Positions 1 to 7,686 of a stretch of DNA of 34,703 nucleotides are shown piece by piece; the stretch's first letter is position 1, and every line of letters begins with the position of its first letter. The notes beneath the pieces are model-generated. The model was given only the letters and a program-made list of their open reading frames with translations. It was not told the origin of the DNA and made no database searches. The stretch spans positions 1 to 34,703 of the forward strand of contig DFXW01000002.1 of NCBI GenBank assembly GCA_002382495.1, written 5' to 3'. The stretch is from Flavobacterium sp. UBA4098. Its GTDB lineage: Bacteria > Bacteroidota > Bacteroidia > Flavobacteriales > Flavobacteriaceae. A program made the position numbers and the translations under genes.

Positions 1-849
1 TACTCAGTTCATACCGATCAAGCTGGAAGATGGCAACCTACTCCTCCTGCTTATATGGATGGAGTTGAACCGCATTGGGGAGAAATTAGAACTTTAGTAA
101 TGGATTCAGCTTCTCAATTTAGACCAAAAGCACCACATCCATTTTCTACTGATAAAAACTCTTTGTTTTATAAAGAAGCGAAAGAAACCTATGATGTAGG
201 AAATTTGATTTCTACAAAATTACTAGCTATTGAAAACGCTAAATCAAATGTAATTCCTGAAGAATCTGCTATTGCAACTTTTTGGGATTGTAATCCGTAT
301 GCTACAGTAACGCAGGGCCACATGATGTTTGCGAAAAAGAAAAATACTCCTGATGCGCATTGGATTAACATTACCAAGATTGCATTGAAAAAGACTAAAT
401 CTGATTTTGAAACAACGGTTTTTGCTTACACCAAAACATCTATTGGTATTTTTGAAAGTTTTATCAGTAATTGGCACGAAAAATACAGAACCAATGTGAT
501 TCGTCCAGAAACTTATATTAATTTATATATTGACGAAGATTGGAAACCACAATTGCAAACACCTCCATTTCCAGAATATACGAGTGGACACTCGGTTGTT
601 TCTTCTTGTTCGTCAGTTATTTTAACATCCATCTTTGGGGATAATTTTAGTTATACAGACGATTCAGAAATTCCGTTTGGATTGCCAAAACGAAATTTCA
701 AATCATTCAAACAAGCGGCTTCAGAAGCTTCAATGAGTAGATTGTATGGCGGAATTCATTACCGAGCTGCTATTGAAAATGGGGTTGTTCAGGGAACAAA
801 TTTGGGAAATTATATTAATAAAGAAATCAGTTTTTTTAAATCAAAATAA
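1..849 (+). CDS. Vanadium-dependent haloperoxidase / PAP2-type phosphatase, C-terminal part
   Basis: The frame is open from base 1, so the gene is cut by the window start; 282 residues are visible. A downstream ATG at 55 is internal, because the residues before it (W-x-P-T-P-P-A-Y) belong to the conserved core that precedes E-P-x-W-G. Anion-pocket motifs of the vanadium haloperoxidase/PAP2 fold are visible: an Arg in RPETYI, then PEYTSGHS (Ser-Gly-His of motif 2), then SRLYGGIHYR (Arg and His of motif 3). The family either oxidises halides with vanadate and peroxide or acts as an acid phosphatase, and sequence alone does not separate the two. Many Bacteroidota members are exported, but the N-terminus is missing here. 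The next gene starts 15 bases downstream on the same strand, so co-transcription is likely. Confidence 0.85.
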   Translation, partial: YSVHTDQAGRWQPTPPAYMDGVEPHWGEIRTLVMDSASQFRPKAPHPFSTDKNSLFYKEAKETYDVGNLISTKLLAIENAKSNVIPEESAIATFWDCNPYATVTQGHMMFAKKKNTPDAHWINITKIALKKTKSDFETTVFAYTKTSIGIFESFISNWHEKYRTNVIRPETYINLYIDEDWKPQLQTPPFPEYTSGHSVVSSCSSVILTSIFGDNFSYTDDSEIPFGLPKRNFKSFKQAASEASMSRLYGGIHYRAAIENGVVQGTNLGNYINKEISFFKSK

Positions 850-864
850 TAATAAATAAGTACA

Positions 865-1776
865 ATGAATACTAAAATTAAAGGATCTATTGTTGTCATT
901 CTAATCACTTTTTTTGCTTGGTATTTTTTATTGAAGCCTTCTGATTATACCATTCGTTTTGAAGCCAAAACTGCTACTGGAACGATTTATCAGGGTGTTC
1001 TAGATTGGGCTGCAGCCAAAACAAAATCCAATACAGAAAGTTATACTACTGTAGAAAAAAGAAACTACGATTTTATTAAACAAGAACTTAAAAAAGGGGA
1101 CGAACATCTAGTGTATACATGGACGCTTACTTCAGTAAATGATTCCACTACTAAAATTGTAGTAGATATTAAAGACGAAAATCACAGTTGGTACAATAAA
1201 CTTACCGCCCCGTTTGTTTCAACACCTTTTCGTGAAAAACAAATTGCACGCGTCAAAGATTTCAAAGTTGGATTAGATGAGCATTTAAAAGCATTTAAAG
1301 TACGTATTGATGGCGAAGGTGAATCAACTGCTGATTACATTGCGTATATAAGCCTTACTAGTGTAATGCAAGAAAAAGCGCAAACGATGATAGCGAATGA
1401 TGCTGTTATTACGGGCTATTTATTTAGAAATAATATTAAAATTATTGGAAAGCCTTTTATAGAAGTTACTAATTGGGATAAAGACAAAGAGATACTTCAA
1501 TTTAATTATTGTTTCCCAATTCCGAAGGATGCTAAATTTGTTGCAAATCCAAAAGTAAAATTCAAAACAATTCCGGCTGTCAAAGGATTAAAGGCAACCT
1601 ATTTTGGAAATTTTAGAACTTCAGATAGAGCTTGGTTTGCATTGTTAGACTATGCAGAAAAACAAGATATTGAATTGGATACTAAAGTTGTTGAATATTT
1701 CTTAGCCAATCCATTTAATGGAGGTAATGAATTAGAATGGGAAACTAAGATTATAATTCCTTTTGCTAAAAAATAA
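865..1776 (+). CDS. Membrane-anchored protein with GyrI-like effector-binding domain
   Basis: This 303-residue protein has one N-terminal hydrophobic segment (about residues 7-24). A region at about 30-150 resembles SRPBCC/polyketide-cyclase-type proteins. The C-terminal half (about 155-303) resembles the GyrI/AraC effector-binding fold, with the typical late segment 'KGLKATYFGNF' followed by a helix and a closing strand rich in E and I. There is no helix-turn-helix domain, so it is unlikely to bind DNA despite the common label 'transcription activator effector-binding'. The N-terminal segment would place the ligand-binding part outside the cytoplasm, which is an inference. The ligand is unknown. 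It follows the haloperoxidase gene by 15 bases and is closed by the hairpin at 1811-1843. Confidence 0.65.
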   Translation: MNTKIKGSIVVILITFFAWYFLLKPSDYTIRFEAKTATGTIYQGVLDWAAAKTKSNTESYTTVEKRNYDFIKQELKKGDEHLVYTWTLTSVNDSTTKIVVDIKDENHSWYNKLTAPFVSTPFREKQIARVKDFKVGLDEHLKAFKVRIDGEGESTADYIAYISLTSVMQEKAQTMIANDAVITGYLFRNNIKIIGKPFIEVTNWDKDKEILQFNYCFPIPKDAKFVANPKVKFKTIPAVKGLKATYFGNFRTSDRAWFALLDYAEKQDIELDTKVVEYFLANPFNGGNELEWETKIIIPFAKK

Positions 1777-1808
1777 GATATAAATTATACTTCATACCCT
1801 CATCAACT

Positions 1809-1822
1809 CGAAAACGTTTTCG
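1809..1822. promoter_or_regulatory. LacI-family operator-like palindrome before sugar genes
   Basis: CGAAAACGTTTTCG is a perfect 14-bp palindrome with the central CG and flanking A/T halves typical of LacI/GalR/PurR operators. A second, imperfect copy (GCGAAAACGTTTTTT, from 1829) is centred 21 bp away, two helical turns. The site is upstream of a sugar symporter and a sugar kinase, the kind of genes LacI-type repressors control. No such regulator gene is in the window, and the same bases form the terminator hairpin, so operator function is inference. Confidence 0.35.
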
Positions 1823-1843
1823 CCTATTGCGAAAACGTTTTTT
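1811..1843 (+). terminator. Rho-independent terminator after the GyrI-like gene
   Basis: A perfect 13-bp stem (1811-1823 with 1829-1841) surrounds the loop CTATT. The right arm runs into a short T tract ending at 1843. It lies 34 bases after the upstream stop codon and 67 bases before the next start, as expected for a terminator. The stem is strong and its arms are themselves palindromic, so a DNA-level role is also possible. Confidence 0.7.
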
Positions 1844-1910
1844 GGTTTAATAGGGTTTTAAATTGAGATTTTACATTTACTTTTACAAGCTAACCAAATA
1901 ACCATACAGG

Positions 1911-3215
1911 ATGAGTTCGAAATTAAAGCTAAATTTTTGGCAAATAATAAATATGAATGTTGGATTTTTCGGGATCCAATATAGTTTTGGTTTACAACAA
2001 AGTGCTGTGAATCCTATTTATGATTTTTTAGGTGCTAATCCGGATCAAATTCCGATTTTGAATTTGGCAGGACCTTTAACAGGATTGTTGATTCAGCCCA
2101 TCATCGGAGCTATGAGTGATAAAACGTGGCACCCGCGTTGGGGACGACGTAAACCGTATTTCTTTGTCGGAGCTATGATTTGTAGTGTGGCTTTATTGTT
2201 ATATCCTTTTAGTAGTTCTTTATGGATGGCAGCAGGTTTATTGTTGTTGTTGGATGTTGGTAATAATACGGCTATGGAACCTTACAGAGCTTTTGTTGCC
2301 GATACTTTAGATGAAGAACAACAACCAACAGGATTTCAAGCGCAAAGTTTCTTTACAGGATTTGGACAGTTTTTATCTTATATTTCACTTTTCTTATTTC
2401 CAATAGTATTTGTGGGTTATACAGGTGCGTTACCAAACTGGATTTATGCCTCCTTTTTTCTGGGATCGGTTTTGTCCATTACTTCCATTTGGTGGAGTAT
2501 GAAAGAAACTCCGGAAATTCCGCCAACAGCAGAAGAATTAGTGCGTTTAAAAGCAGAACCATTAAATATTTTTTCTCCTTTTATTGATATTTACAAAGCA
2601 GTTTTAGAAATGCCCAAAGTGATGTGGCAATTGTTTTTAGTGTATTTATTTCAATGGTACGCCTTAATGTGTTATTGGCAAAACAACGCCAAAAGTATTG
2701 CGCTTTCTGTTTGGGATGCGACACCAAAAGACAAATCACTTTATGAGAATGCAGTAGAATGGAATGGTTTAATTGGAGCTTTTGGTTTCGTAATCACGTT
2801 TTCTATCGCCTTTTATTTGGCAAAATTAGCCAAAAAATACAGTCCAAAATTAGTTCACTTTGCTTGTTTAATATTAGCAGGTTCTAGTTTTTTAATTTTC
2901 CCAACAATACAAAATGAGTATTTGTTTTTTGCTGTTATTATTGGTTATGGAATTGGTTGGGCAAGTATGATGGGAATACCTTATTTGATTATTGTAAATG
3001 ACATTCCTAAAGAGCGTTATGGTGTTTATATGGGAATTATCAATATGATGATTGTTATTCCAATGATTTTTCAAAACTTAACCTTTGGATATATCCTAAA
3101 AAACTTCTTGAATAATGATGCCCGATTAGCCATTAGTTTTGCGGGAGTTTTACTATTGATAGGTGCAGCTTGTACTTTATTGATTCAATCAAAAAAGAGT
3201 ACTCAAAATAATTAA
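1911..3215 (+). CDS. SLC45-like MFS sugar:cation symporter
   Basis: This is a 434-residue polytopic inner-membrane protein with about twelve hydrophobic segments. The loop between helices 2 and 3 carries the MFS signature in the form G-A-M-S-D...R-W-G-R-R-K-P-Y, the version found in the SLC45/sucrose-maltose and GPH-like transporters of Bacteroidota. The N-terminal GIQYSFGLQQSAVNPIYDFLGA is also typical of that group. It probably imports a disaccharide or hexose with a cation. The next gene, a PfkB sugar kinase, starts 20 bases after the stop, so the two likely form an import-and-phosphorylate unit. The ATG at 1911 places the first membrane helix near the N-terminus as expected. The exact sugar cannot be read from sequence. 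Confidence 0.85.
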   Translation: MSSKLKLNFWQIINMNVGFFGIQYSFGLQQSAVNPIYDFLGANPDQIPILNLAGPLTGLLIQPIIGAMSDKTWHPRWGRRKPYFFVGAMICSVALLLYPFSSSLWMAAGLLLLLDVGNNTAMEPYRAFVADTLDEEQQPTGFQAQSFFTGFGQFLSYISLFLFPIVFVGYTGALPNWIYASFFLGSVLSITSIWWSMKETPEIPPTAEELVRLKAEPLNIFSPFIDIYKAVLEMPKVMWQLFLVYLFQWYALMCYWQNNAKSIALSVWDATPKDKSLYENAVEWNGLIGAFGFVITFSIAFYLAKLAKKYSPKLVHFACLILAGSSFLIFPTIQNEYLFFAVIIGYGIGWASMMGIPYLIIVNDIPKERYGVYMGIINMMIVIPMIFQNLTFGYILKNFLNNDARLAISFAGVLLLIGAACTLLIQSKKSTQNN

Positions 3216-3235
3216 ATACAAATAGTTCGTTACCA

Positions 3236-4174
3236 TTGGAAAAAGAAATAGACTTGATCTGTGCCGGAGAGGTACTTATAGATTTTATAGGACACGAAGT
3301 AAATACTTCTATCAATAGAACCAAAGATTACCACCGATTTTTAGGTGGTTCGCCAACTAATGTTGCAGTTAATGCGACACGTTTGGGATTAAAATCAGTT
3401 ATAGTAGCTACTTGCGGTGAAGATGGACTTGGCGAATATATAGTACGAAAGTTGAAAGACAATCATGTGATTACCTCTCATGTTAGAAAATCTGAAACAG
3501 AACCAACCTCTGTGATTTTTGTTTCTAAATCTACAGGAACACCAGATTTTATTCCGTATAGAGAGGCAGATTATCAAATTTTGCCATCTCAAATTCCAGA
3601 TGAATTATTAGAAAGTGCCAAGATTTTCCACACCACTTGTTTTGCATTAAGCAAAAATCCAGCGCGTTCTACTATTGTTGAAAGAGCAAAAAAAGCCAAA
3701 TCACTAGGTTTGCAAACAAGTATTGATATCAATTTTTCCGAACGTATTTGGCCAGACAGAGAAGAAGCAAAACAAGTATTAAGAGATTATTTGTCTACCA
3801 ATCCGTTAGTAAAATTGAGCGAAGACGATTGTTACCGACTTTTCGCAGCCTCTAAAACTGAGGATTATATTTTTGACTATTTTCATGAATTAGGCGCTTC
3901 GACCATTTGTTTAACCAAAGGGAAAGATGGTGTAGTTTTATCAGATAAAGAACATGGAATGTTTCATCAACAAGCTACACAGATAGATGATATCAAAGAT
4001 ACGACAGGAGCTGGCGATGCTTTTTGGACTGGATTTTTATATGCTCGATTGTTAGGTAAAGATTTTGAAGAAACGATTACGATTGCCCAAAAATTAGCTG
4101 TTTTGAAACTTCAAAATGTAGGTCGACTTCCAGAAGGAATTAACATCAAAGAATATTTGGCATCCAGTAAATAG
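3236..4174 (+). CDS. PfkB-family carbohydrate kinase (fructokinase-like)
   Basis: The product is a 312-residue ribokinase-fold sugar kinase. The first strand (ICAGEVLIDF) begins near residue 9. The substrate motif GGSPTNVAVNATRLG follows, and the C-terminal PfkB signature DTTGAGDAFWTGF starts at about residue 255, with Asp261 as the expected catalytic base. The start is TTG at 3236: the first conserved strand begins only a few codons later and no closer ATG is in frame. There is no Shine-Dalgarno sequence. It lies 20 bases after the SLC45-like symporter. That pairing suggests fructose phosphorylation after uptake, perhaps downstream of sucrose, but other hexoses or keto-sugars are possible because PfkB substrate specificity is hard to read. 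Confidence 0.87.
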   Translation: MEKEIDLICAGEVLIDFIGHEVNTSINRTKDYHRFLGGSPTNVAVNATRLGLKSVIVATCGEDGLGEYIVRKLKDNHVITSHVRKSETEPTSVIFVSKSTGTPDFIPYREADYQILPSQIPDELLESAKIFHTTCFALSKNPARSTIVERAKKAKSLGLQTSIDINFSERIWPDREEAKQVLRDYLSTNPLVKLSEDDCYRLFAASKTEDYIFDYFHELGASTICLTKGKDGVVLSDKEHGMFHQQATQIDDIKDTTGAGDAFWTGFLYARLLGKDFEETITIAQKLAVLKLQNVGRLPEGINIKEYLASSK

Positions 4175-4179
4175 ATTTT

Positions 4180-4211
4180 TTGTTCTTCGAAAGATTATTT
4201 TCTTAACTTTA
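4180..4211 (+). promoter_or_regulatory. Candidate Bacteroidota promoter for the CBS-domain gene
   Basis: A -33-like TTG at 4180-4182 is followed 21 bases later by TAACTTTA at 4204-4211, which matches 7 of 8 positions of TAnnTTTG. The ATG at 4234 would then have a leader of about 15-18 bases. Confidence 0.45.
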
Positions 4212-4233
4212 GGGTTCACTAAATCTTAAAATT

Positions 4234-4659
4234 ATGACTGTAAATCAAATTCTTAGTTCAAAAGGCAAAGAAGTATATTCAGTACTTTCAACCAATACAG
4301 TGTTTGAAGCATTGACTATCATGAGTGAAAAAAATATTGGTGCAATTCTCGTAATTGAAGACACTGTATTAAAAGGAATTCTTTCGGAAAGAGATTATGC
4401 TCGTAAAATTGTTTTGAAAGACAAGTCATCAAAAGATGCTTTAGTAAAAGAGATTATGGTTAGCGAAGTTATTTGCATTAAACCATCCGATAATTTAGAC
4501 TATTGTATGGAATTGATGAATACAAAAAAGATAAGGCATTTGCCCGTAATGGATAATAATATAGTGGTTGGAATCATTTCGATTAGTGATGTAGTTAAAG
4601 CGATTATCGAAATACAAAAAGACACGATTAACCATTTGAATTCATATATTACCCAATAG
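4234..4659 (+). CDS. Two-CBS-domain protein
   Basis: This 141-residue soluble protein consists of two CBS motifs, about residues 8-65 and 75-130. Each ends in the characteristic hydrophobic strand plus helix: LKGILSERDYARKIV in the first and VVGIISISDVVKAII in the second. Such stand-alone CBS pairs (Bateman modules) bind adenine nucleotides and report energy state. No partner domain is present, so the output is unknown. It has a candidate promoter upstream and a clear terminator downstream, which suggests a single-gene transcript. Confidence 0.88.
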   Translation: MTVNQILSSKGKEVYSVLSTNTVFEALTIMSEKNIGAILVIEDTVLKGILSERDYARKIVLKDKSSKDALVKEIMVSEVICIKPSDNLDYCMELMNTKKIRHLPVMDNNIVVGIISISDVVKAIIEIQKDTINHLNSYITQ

Positions 4660-4677
4660 TGTTAACTAAATAGATAG

Positions 4678-4703
4678 AAAAGCTGCAATTGATGCAGCTT
4701 TTT
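4678..4703 (+). terminator. Rho-independent terminator after the CBS gene
   Basis: A 10-bp stem (4678-4687 with 4693-4702; core AGCTGCA/TGCAGCT) surrounds the loop ATTGA and ends in five T. It begins 18 bases after the CBS stop codon. Confidence 0.8.
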
Positions 4704-4753
4704 GCATTTTGCAAAAGACTCGTTCTAAAATCCTTTTTTTAGCTCAAGAGTTC

Positions 4754-4761
4754 TATCTTTG
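4754..4761 (+). promoter_or_regulatory. -7 promoter element of maeB
   Basis: TATCTTTG is a perfect TAnnTTTG match, 23 bases before the ATG at 4785. No good TTG lies at the -33 position. The element overlaps a GTG at 4761 that would otherwise be an in-frame start, and so argues for the ATG. Confidence 0.6.
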
Positions 4762-4784
4762 TGCATCTCAAAATTCAAAATGAA

Positions 4785-7055
4785 ATGGATAAAAATACTA
4801 AAAAAAGCGAGGCGTTATTATATCATTCCCATCCACAACCAGGTAAAATCCAGGTTATTCCAACTAAAAAATATGCTACTCAAAGAGATTTATCTTTGGC
4901 CTATTCACCAGGTGTTGCGGAGCCTTGTTTAGAAATTGCAAAAGACGTCAACGACGTATATAAATATACTACAAAAGGAAATTTAGTTGCTGTTATCTCC
5001 AATGGAACTGCCGTTTTAGGTTTAGGTGATATTGGTCCAGAGGCCTCTAAACCAGTAATGGAAGGAAAAGGATTGTTGTTTAAAATTTTTGCTGGAATTG
5101 ATGTTTTTGATATTGAAGTTGATACTAAAAATGTTGAAGAGTTTATTCAAACCGTTAAAAACATCGCGCCTACTTTTGGAGGGATCAATTTGGAAGATAT
5201 TAAAGCGCCAGAATCCTTTGAAATTGAGCGACGTTTAGTAGAGGAGTTGAATATTCCGGTAATGCATGATGACCAACACGGAACAGCAATTATCTCATCT
5301 GCAGCACTTTTAAATGCTTTAGAATTGGCAGGAAAAAAAGCAGAAGATATGAAAATGGTAGTTTCAGGAGCGGGTTCTGCAGCTTTGGCTTGTGCCGATT
5401 TATATATTTTGCTTGGAGTTAAATTAGAAAATATTCTAATGTTCAATAGTAAAGGTTTGTTGACCAAAGACAATCCTTCACTCTCGCCTTTACAACAAAA
5501 ATATGCTAAGGACATGCCACAGATGAATTTGGCAGAAGCCCTGGTTGGAGCGGATATTTTCTTAGGATTATCATCAGGAGATATTATGTCGCCGGAGATG
5601 TTATTGACTATGGCTGACAATCCTATTGTTTTTGCCATGGCCAATCCTGTTCCAGAAATCGATTATAACGTAGCTGTTGCTACCAGAAAAGATGTAATTA
5701 TGGCAACAGGAAGATCTGATTTTCCTAACCAAGTAAATAATGTTCTTGGGTTTCCATATATTTTTAGAGGAGCGTTGGATGTTCGTGCCACTAAAATTAA
5801 CGAAGCTATGAAAATGGCAGCTGTTAGAGCTTTAGCGGCTTTGGCAAAAGAAAATGTGCCAGAACAAGTAAACATAGCTTATGGTGTAACCAAATTAACT
5901 TTTGGTAGAGAGTATATCATTCCATCTCCATTTGATCCTAGATTAATAACTGTAGTTGCACCTGCTGTAGCAAAAGCGGCTATGGATTCGGGTGTGGCGT
6001 TAAATCCAATTACAGATTGGAACGAATACGAAGAATCGCTTTTGGAACGATTAGGGCATGATAATAAAATGGTTCGTTTGATTACCAATAGAGCCAAAAG
6101 AGATCCAAAACGAATTGTTTTTGCTGAAGCAGATCATTTAGATGTTTTGAAAGCAGCCCAAATTGTTCATGAAGAGGGTATTGGTTTTCCGATATTATTG
6201 GGAGATAAAGAGGTAATTTTAGAATTAAAATCAGAGATAGGATTTGATGCTGATGTAGTTATTATTGATCCTAAAGTTGGTGAAGAAGAACGAAGAAATC
6301 GCTTTGCATCTTCATTTTGGAAAACAAGACAAAGAAGAGGAATCTCCTTATTAGATGCCCAAAAATTAATGCGCGAAAGAAATTATTTTGCAGCAATGAT
6401 GGTCAATTCAGGTGAAGCAGATGCTTTGGTATCTGGACATTCAAGAAGTTATCCATCCGTAGTAAAACCGATGTTACAGCTGATCGAAAAAGCACCAGGA
6501 GCGTCTTTAGTAGCCACTACAAACATGATGTTAACGGCTCGTGGGCCAATGTTTTTATCGGATACTGCAATTAATATCAATCCGTCAGCTGATGATTTAG
6601 CTAAAATTGCCATTATGACTGCCAATTCTGCTAGGATGTTTGGTATTGAGCCAGTGATTGCCATGGTTTCTTTTTCAAATTTTGGTTCTTCAACTAACGA
6701 AGGCGCTGGAAAAGTAAGAGAAGCGGTAGCTTATTTACATAAAAACCATCCTGATTTGATTGTGGATGGAGAAATCCAAGCTGACTTTGCTTTAAATCAA
6801 GAGATGTTGGAGAAAAAATTCCCTTTTTCAAAATTAGCTGGAAAAAAAGTCAATACATTAATATTCCCTAATTTAGAGTCGGCTAATATTACCTACAAAT
6901 TATTGAAAGAATTGAACAATGTTGAATCGATTGGTCCAATTATGTTGGGAATGGGTAAACCCGTTCATATTTTTCAATTAGGTGCAAGCGTTGAAGAAAT
7001 GGTGAATATGTCTGCTATAGCTGTAATTGACGCTCAAGAAAAACAAAAAAAGTAA
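4785..7055 (+). CDS. maeB: NADP-dependent malic enzyme fused to a phosphotransacetylase-like domain
   Basis: This is a 756-residue cytosolic enzyme that decarboxylates malate to pyruvate with reduction of NAD(P), supplying NADPH and pyruvate. The N-terminal malic-enzyme part (to about 420) shows SLAYSPGVAEPC, the metal/substrate segment HDDQHGTA near residue 161, and the Rossmann motif GAGSAA near 195. The rest (about 430-750) is a phosphotransacetylase-like domain with SGHSRSYPSVVKPM. In MaeB-type enzymes this domain is regulatory and binds acetyl-CoA rather than catalysing. Length matches the family (about 750-770). I chose ATG 4785 over GTG 4761 because the GTG lies inside a -7 promoter element. 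ruvA follows after 25 bases. Confidence 0.93.
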   Translation: MDKNTKKSEALLYHSHPQPGKIQVIPTKKYATQRDLSLAYSPGVAEPCLEIAKDVNDVYKYTTKGNLVAVISNGTAVLGLGDIGPEASKPVMEGKGLLFKIFAGIDVFDIEVDTKNVEEFIQTVKNIAPTFGGINLEDIKAPESFEIERRLVEELNIPVMHDDQHGTAIISSAALLNALELAGKKAEDMKMVVSGAGSAALACADLYILLGVKLENILMFNSKGLLTKDNPSLSPLQQKYAKDMPQMNLAEALVGADIFLGLSSGDIMSPEMLLTMADNPIVFAMANPVPEIDYNVAVATRKDVIMATGRSDFPNQVNNVLGFPYIFRGALDVRATKINEAMKMAAVRALAALAKENVPEQVNIAYGVTKLTFGREYIIPSPFDPRLITVVAPAVAKAAMDSGVALNPITDWNEYEESLLERLGHDNKMVRLITNRAKRDPKRIVFAEADHLDVLKAAQIVHEEGIGFPILLGDKEVILELKSEIGFDADVVIIDPKVGEEERRNRFASSFWKTRQRRGISLLDAQKLMRERNYFAAMMVNSGEADALVSGHSRSYPSVVKPMLQLIEKAPGASLVATTNMMLTARGPMFLSDTAININPSADDLAKIAIMTANSARMFGIEPVIAMVSFSNFGSSTNEGAGKVREAVAYLHKNHPDLIVDGEIQADFALNQEMLEKKFPFSKLAGKKVNTLIFPNLESANITYKLLKELNNVESIGPIMLGMGKPVHIFQLGASVEEMVNMSAIAVIDAQEKQKK

Positions 7056-7080
7056 TAATTAGAGAACCCCTTTCTTCATC

Positions 7081-7662
7081 ATGATAGCACATATTCAAGG
7101 AAAATTAGTTGAAAAAAACCCAACCGATGTCGTAATTGATTGCGGTGGAGTAGGGTATCATATCAATATTTCATTACATACATATTCGTTACTTCCCAAT
7201 TCCGATCAAATCAAATTGTTTACCTATCTTCAAGTAAAAGAAGATGCGCATACATTATTTGGTTTTTTCGAAAAATCAGAACGTGAAATATTTAAAATGT
7301 TATTATCAGTATCGGGAATCGGGGCAAGTATAGCCCGAACGATGCTTTCTTCTTTAGAACCTAAACAAATAATTCAAGCAATTGCTTCAGGCGATGTTGG
7401 CACGGTACAATCTATAAAAGGGATTGGGTTAAAAACCGCACAACGCGTCATTCTTGATTTGCAAGACAAAGTGCTTAAATTATATGATTTAGATGAAGTT
7501 TCCATGATATTAAACAATACAAACAGAGATGAAGCGTTATCTGCTTTGGAGGTTTTAGGTTTTGTTCGTAAAACATCCGAAAAGGTAGTAGAAAAAATCA
7601 TCAAAGAAGATCCAGATGCTTCGGTTGAATCGATTATTAAAAAAGCATTAAAAAGTTTGTAA
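7081..7662 (+). CDS. ruvA: Holliday junction branch migration subunit RuvA
   Basis: The 193-residue protein starts with the classic RuvA N-terminus MIAHIQGKLVEK (OB-fold, about 1-64). Two helix-hairpin-helix motifs follow, in SVSGIGASIARTML and SIKGIGLKTAQRVILDL (about 70-142), then a linker and the small C-terminal domain III (about 145-193) that contacts RuvB. RuvA tetramers bind four-way junctions and direct the RuvB motor during recombination and repair. It sits between maeB and sprA on the same strand. Only 24 bases separate its stop from the sprA ATG, so it probably shares a transcript with sprA. ruvB is not in the window. Confidence 0.97.
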   Translation: MIAHIQGKLVEKNPTDVVIDCGGVGYHINISLHTYSLLPNSDQIKLFTYLQVKEDAHTLFGFFEKSEREIFKMLLSVSGIGASIARTMLSSLEPKQIIQAIASGDVGTVQSIKGIGLKTAQRVILDLQDKVLKLYDLDEVSMILNNTNRDEALSALEVLGFVRKTSEKVVEKIIKEDPDASVESIIKKALKSL

Positions 7663-7686
7663 TTGCATAAAGAAACAGGGAATTTC

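Noticed and set aside
4761..4784. GTG start extending maeB by eight codons
   Set aside because: The GTG overlaps a perfect -7 promoter element, and the extra residues are not typical of the family.
5147..5644. A 165-codon minus-strand open frame inside maeB
   Set aside because: It lies wholly within a well-supported malic enzyme domain and has no promoter or family resemblance.
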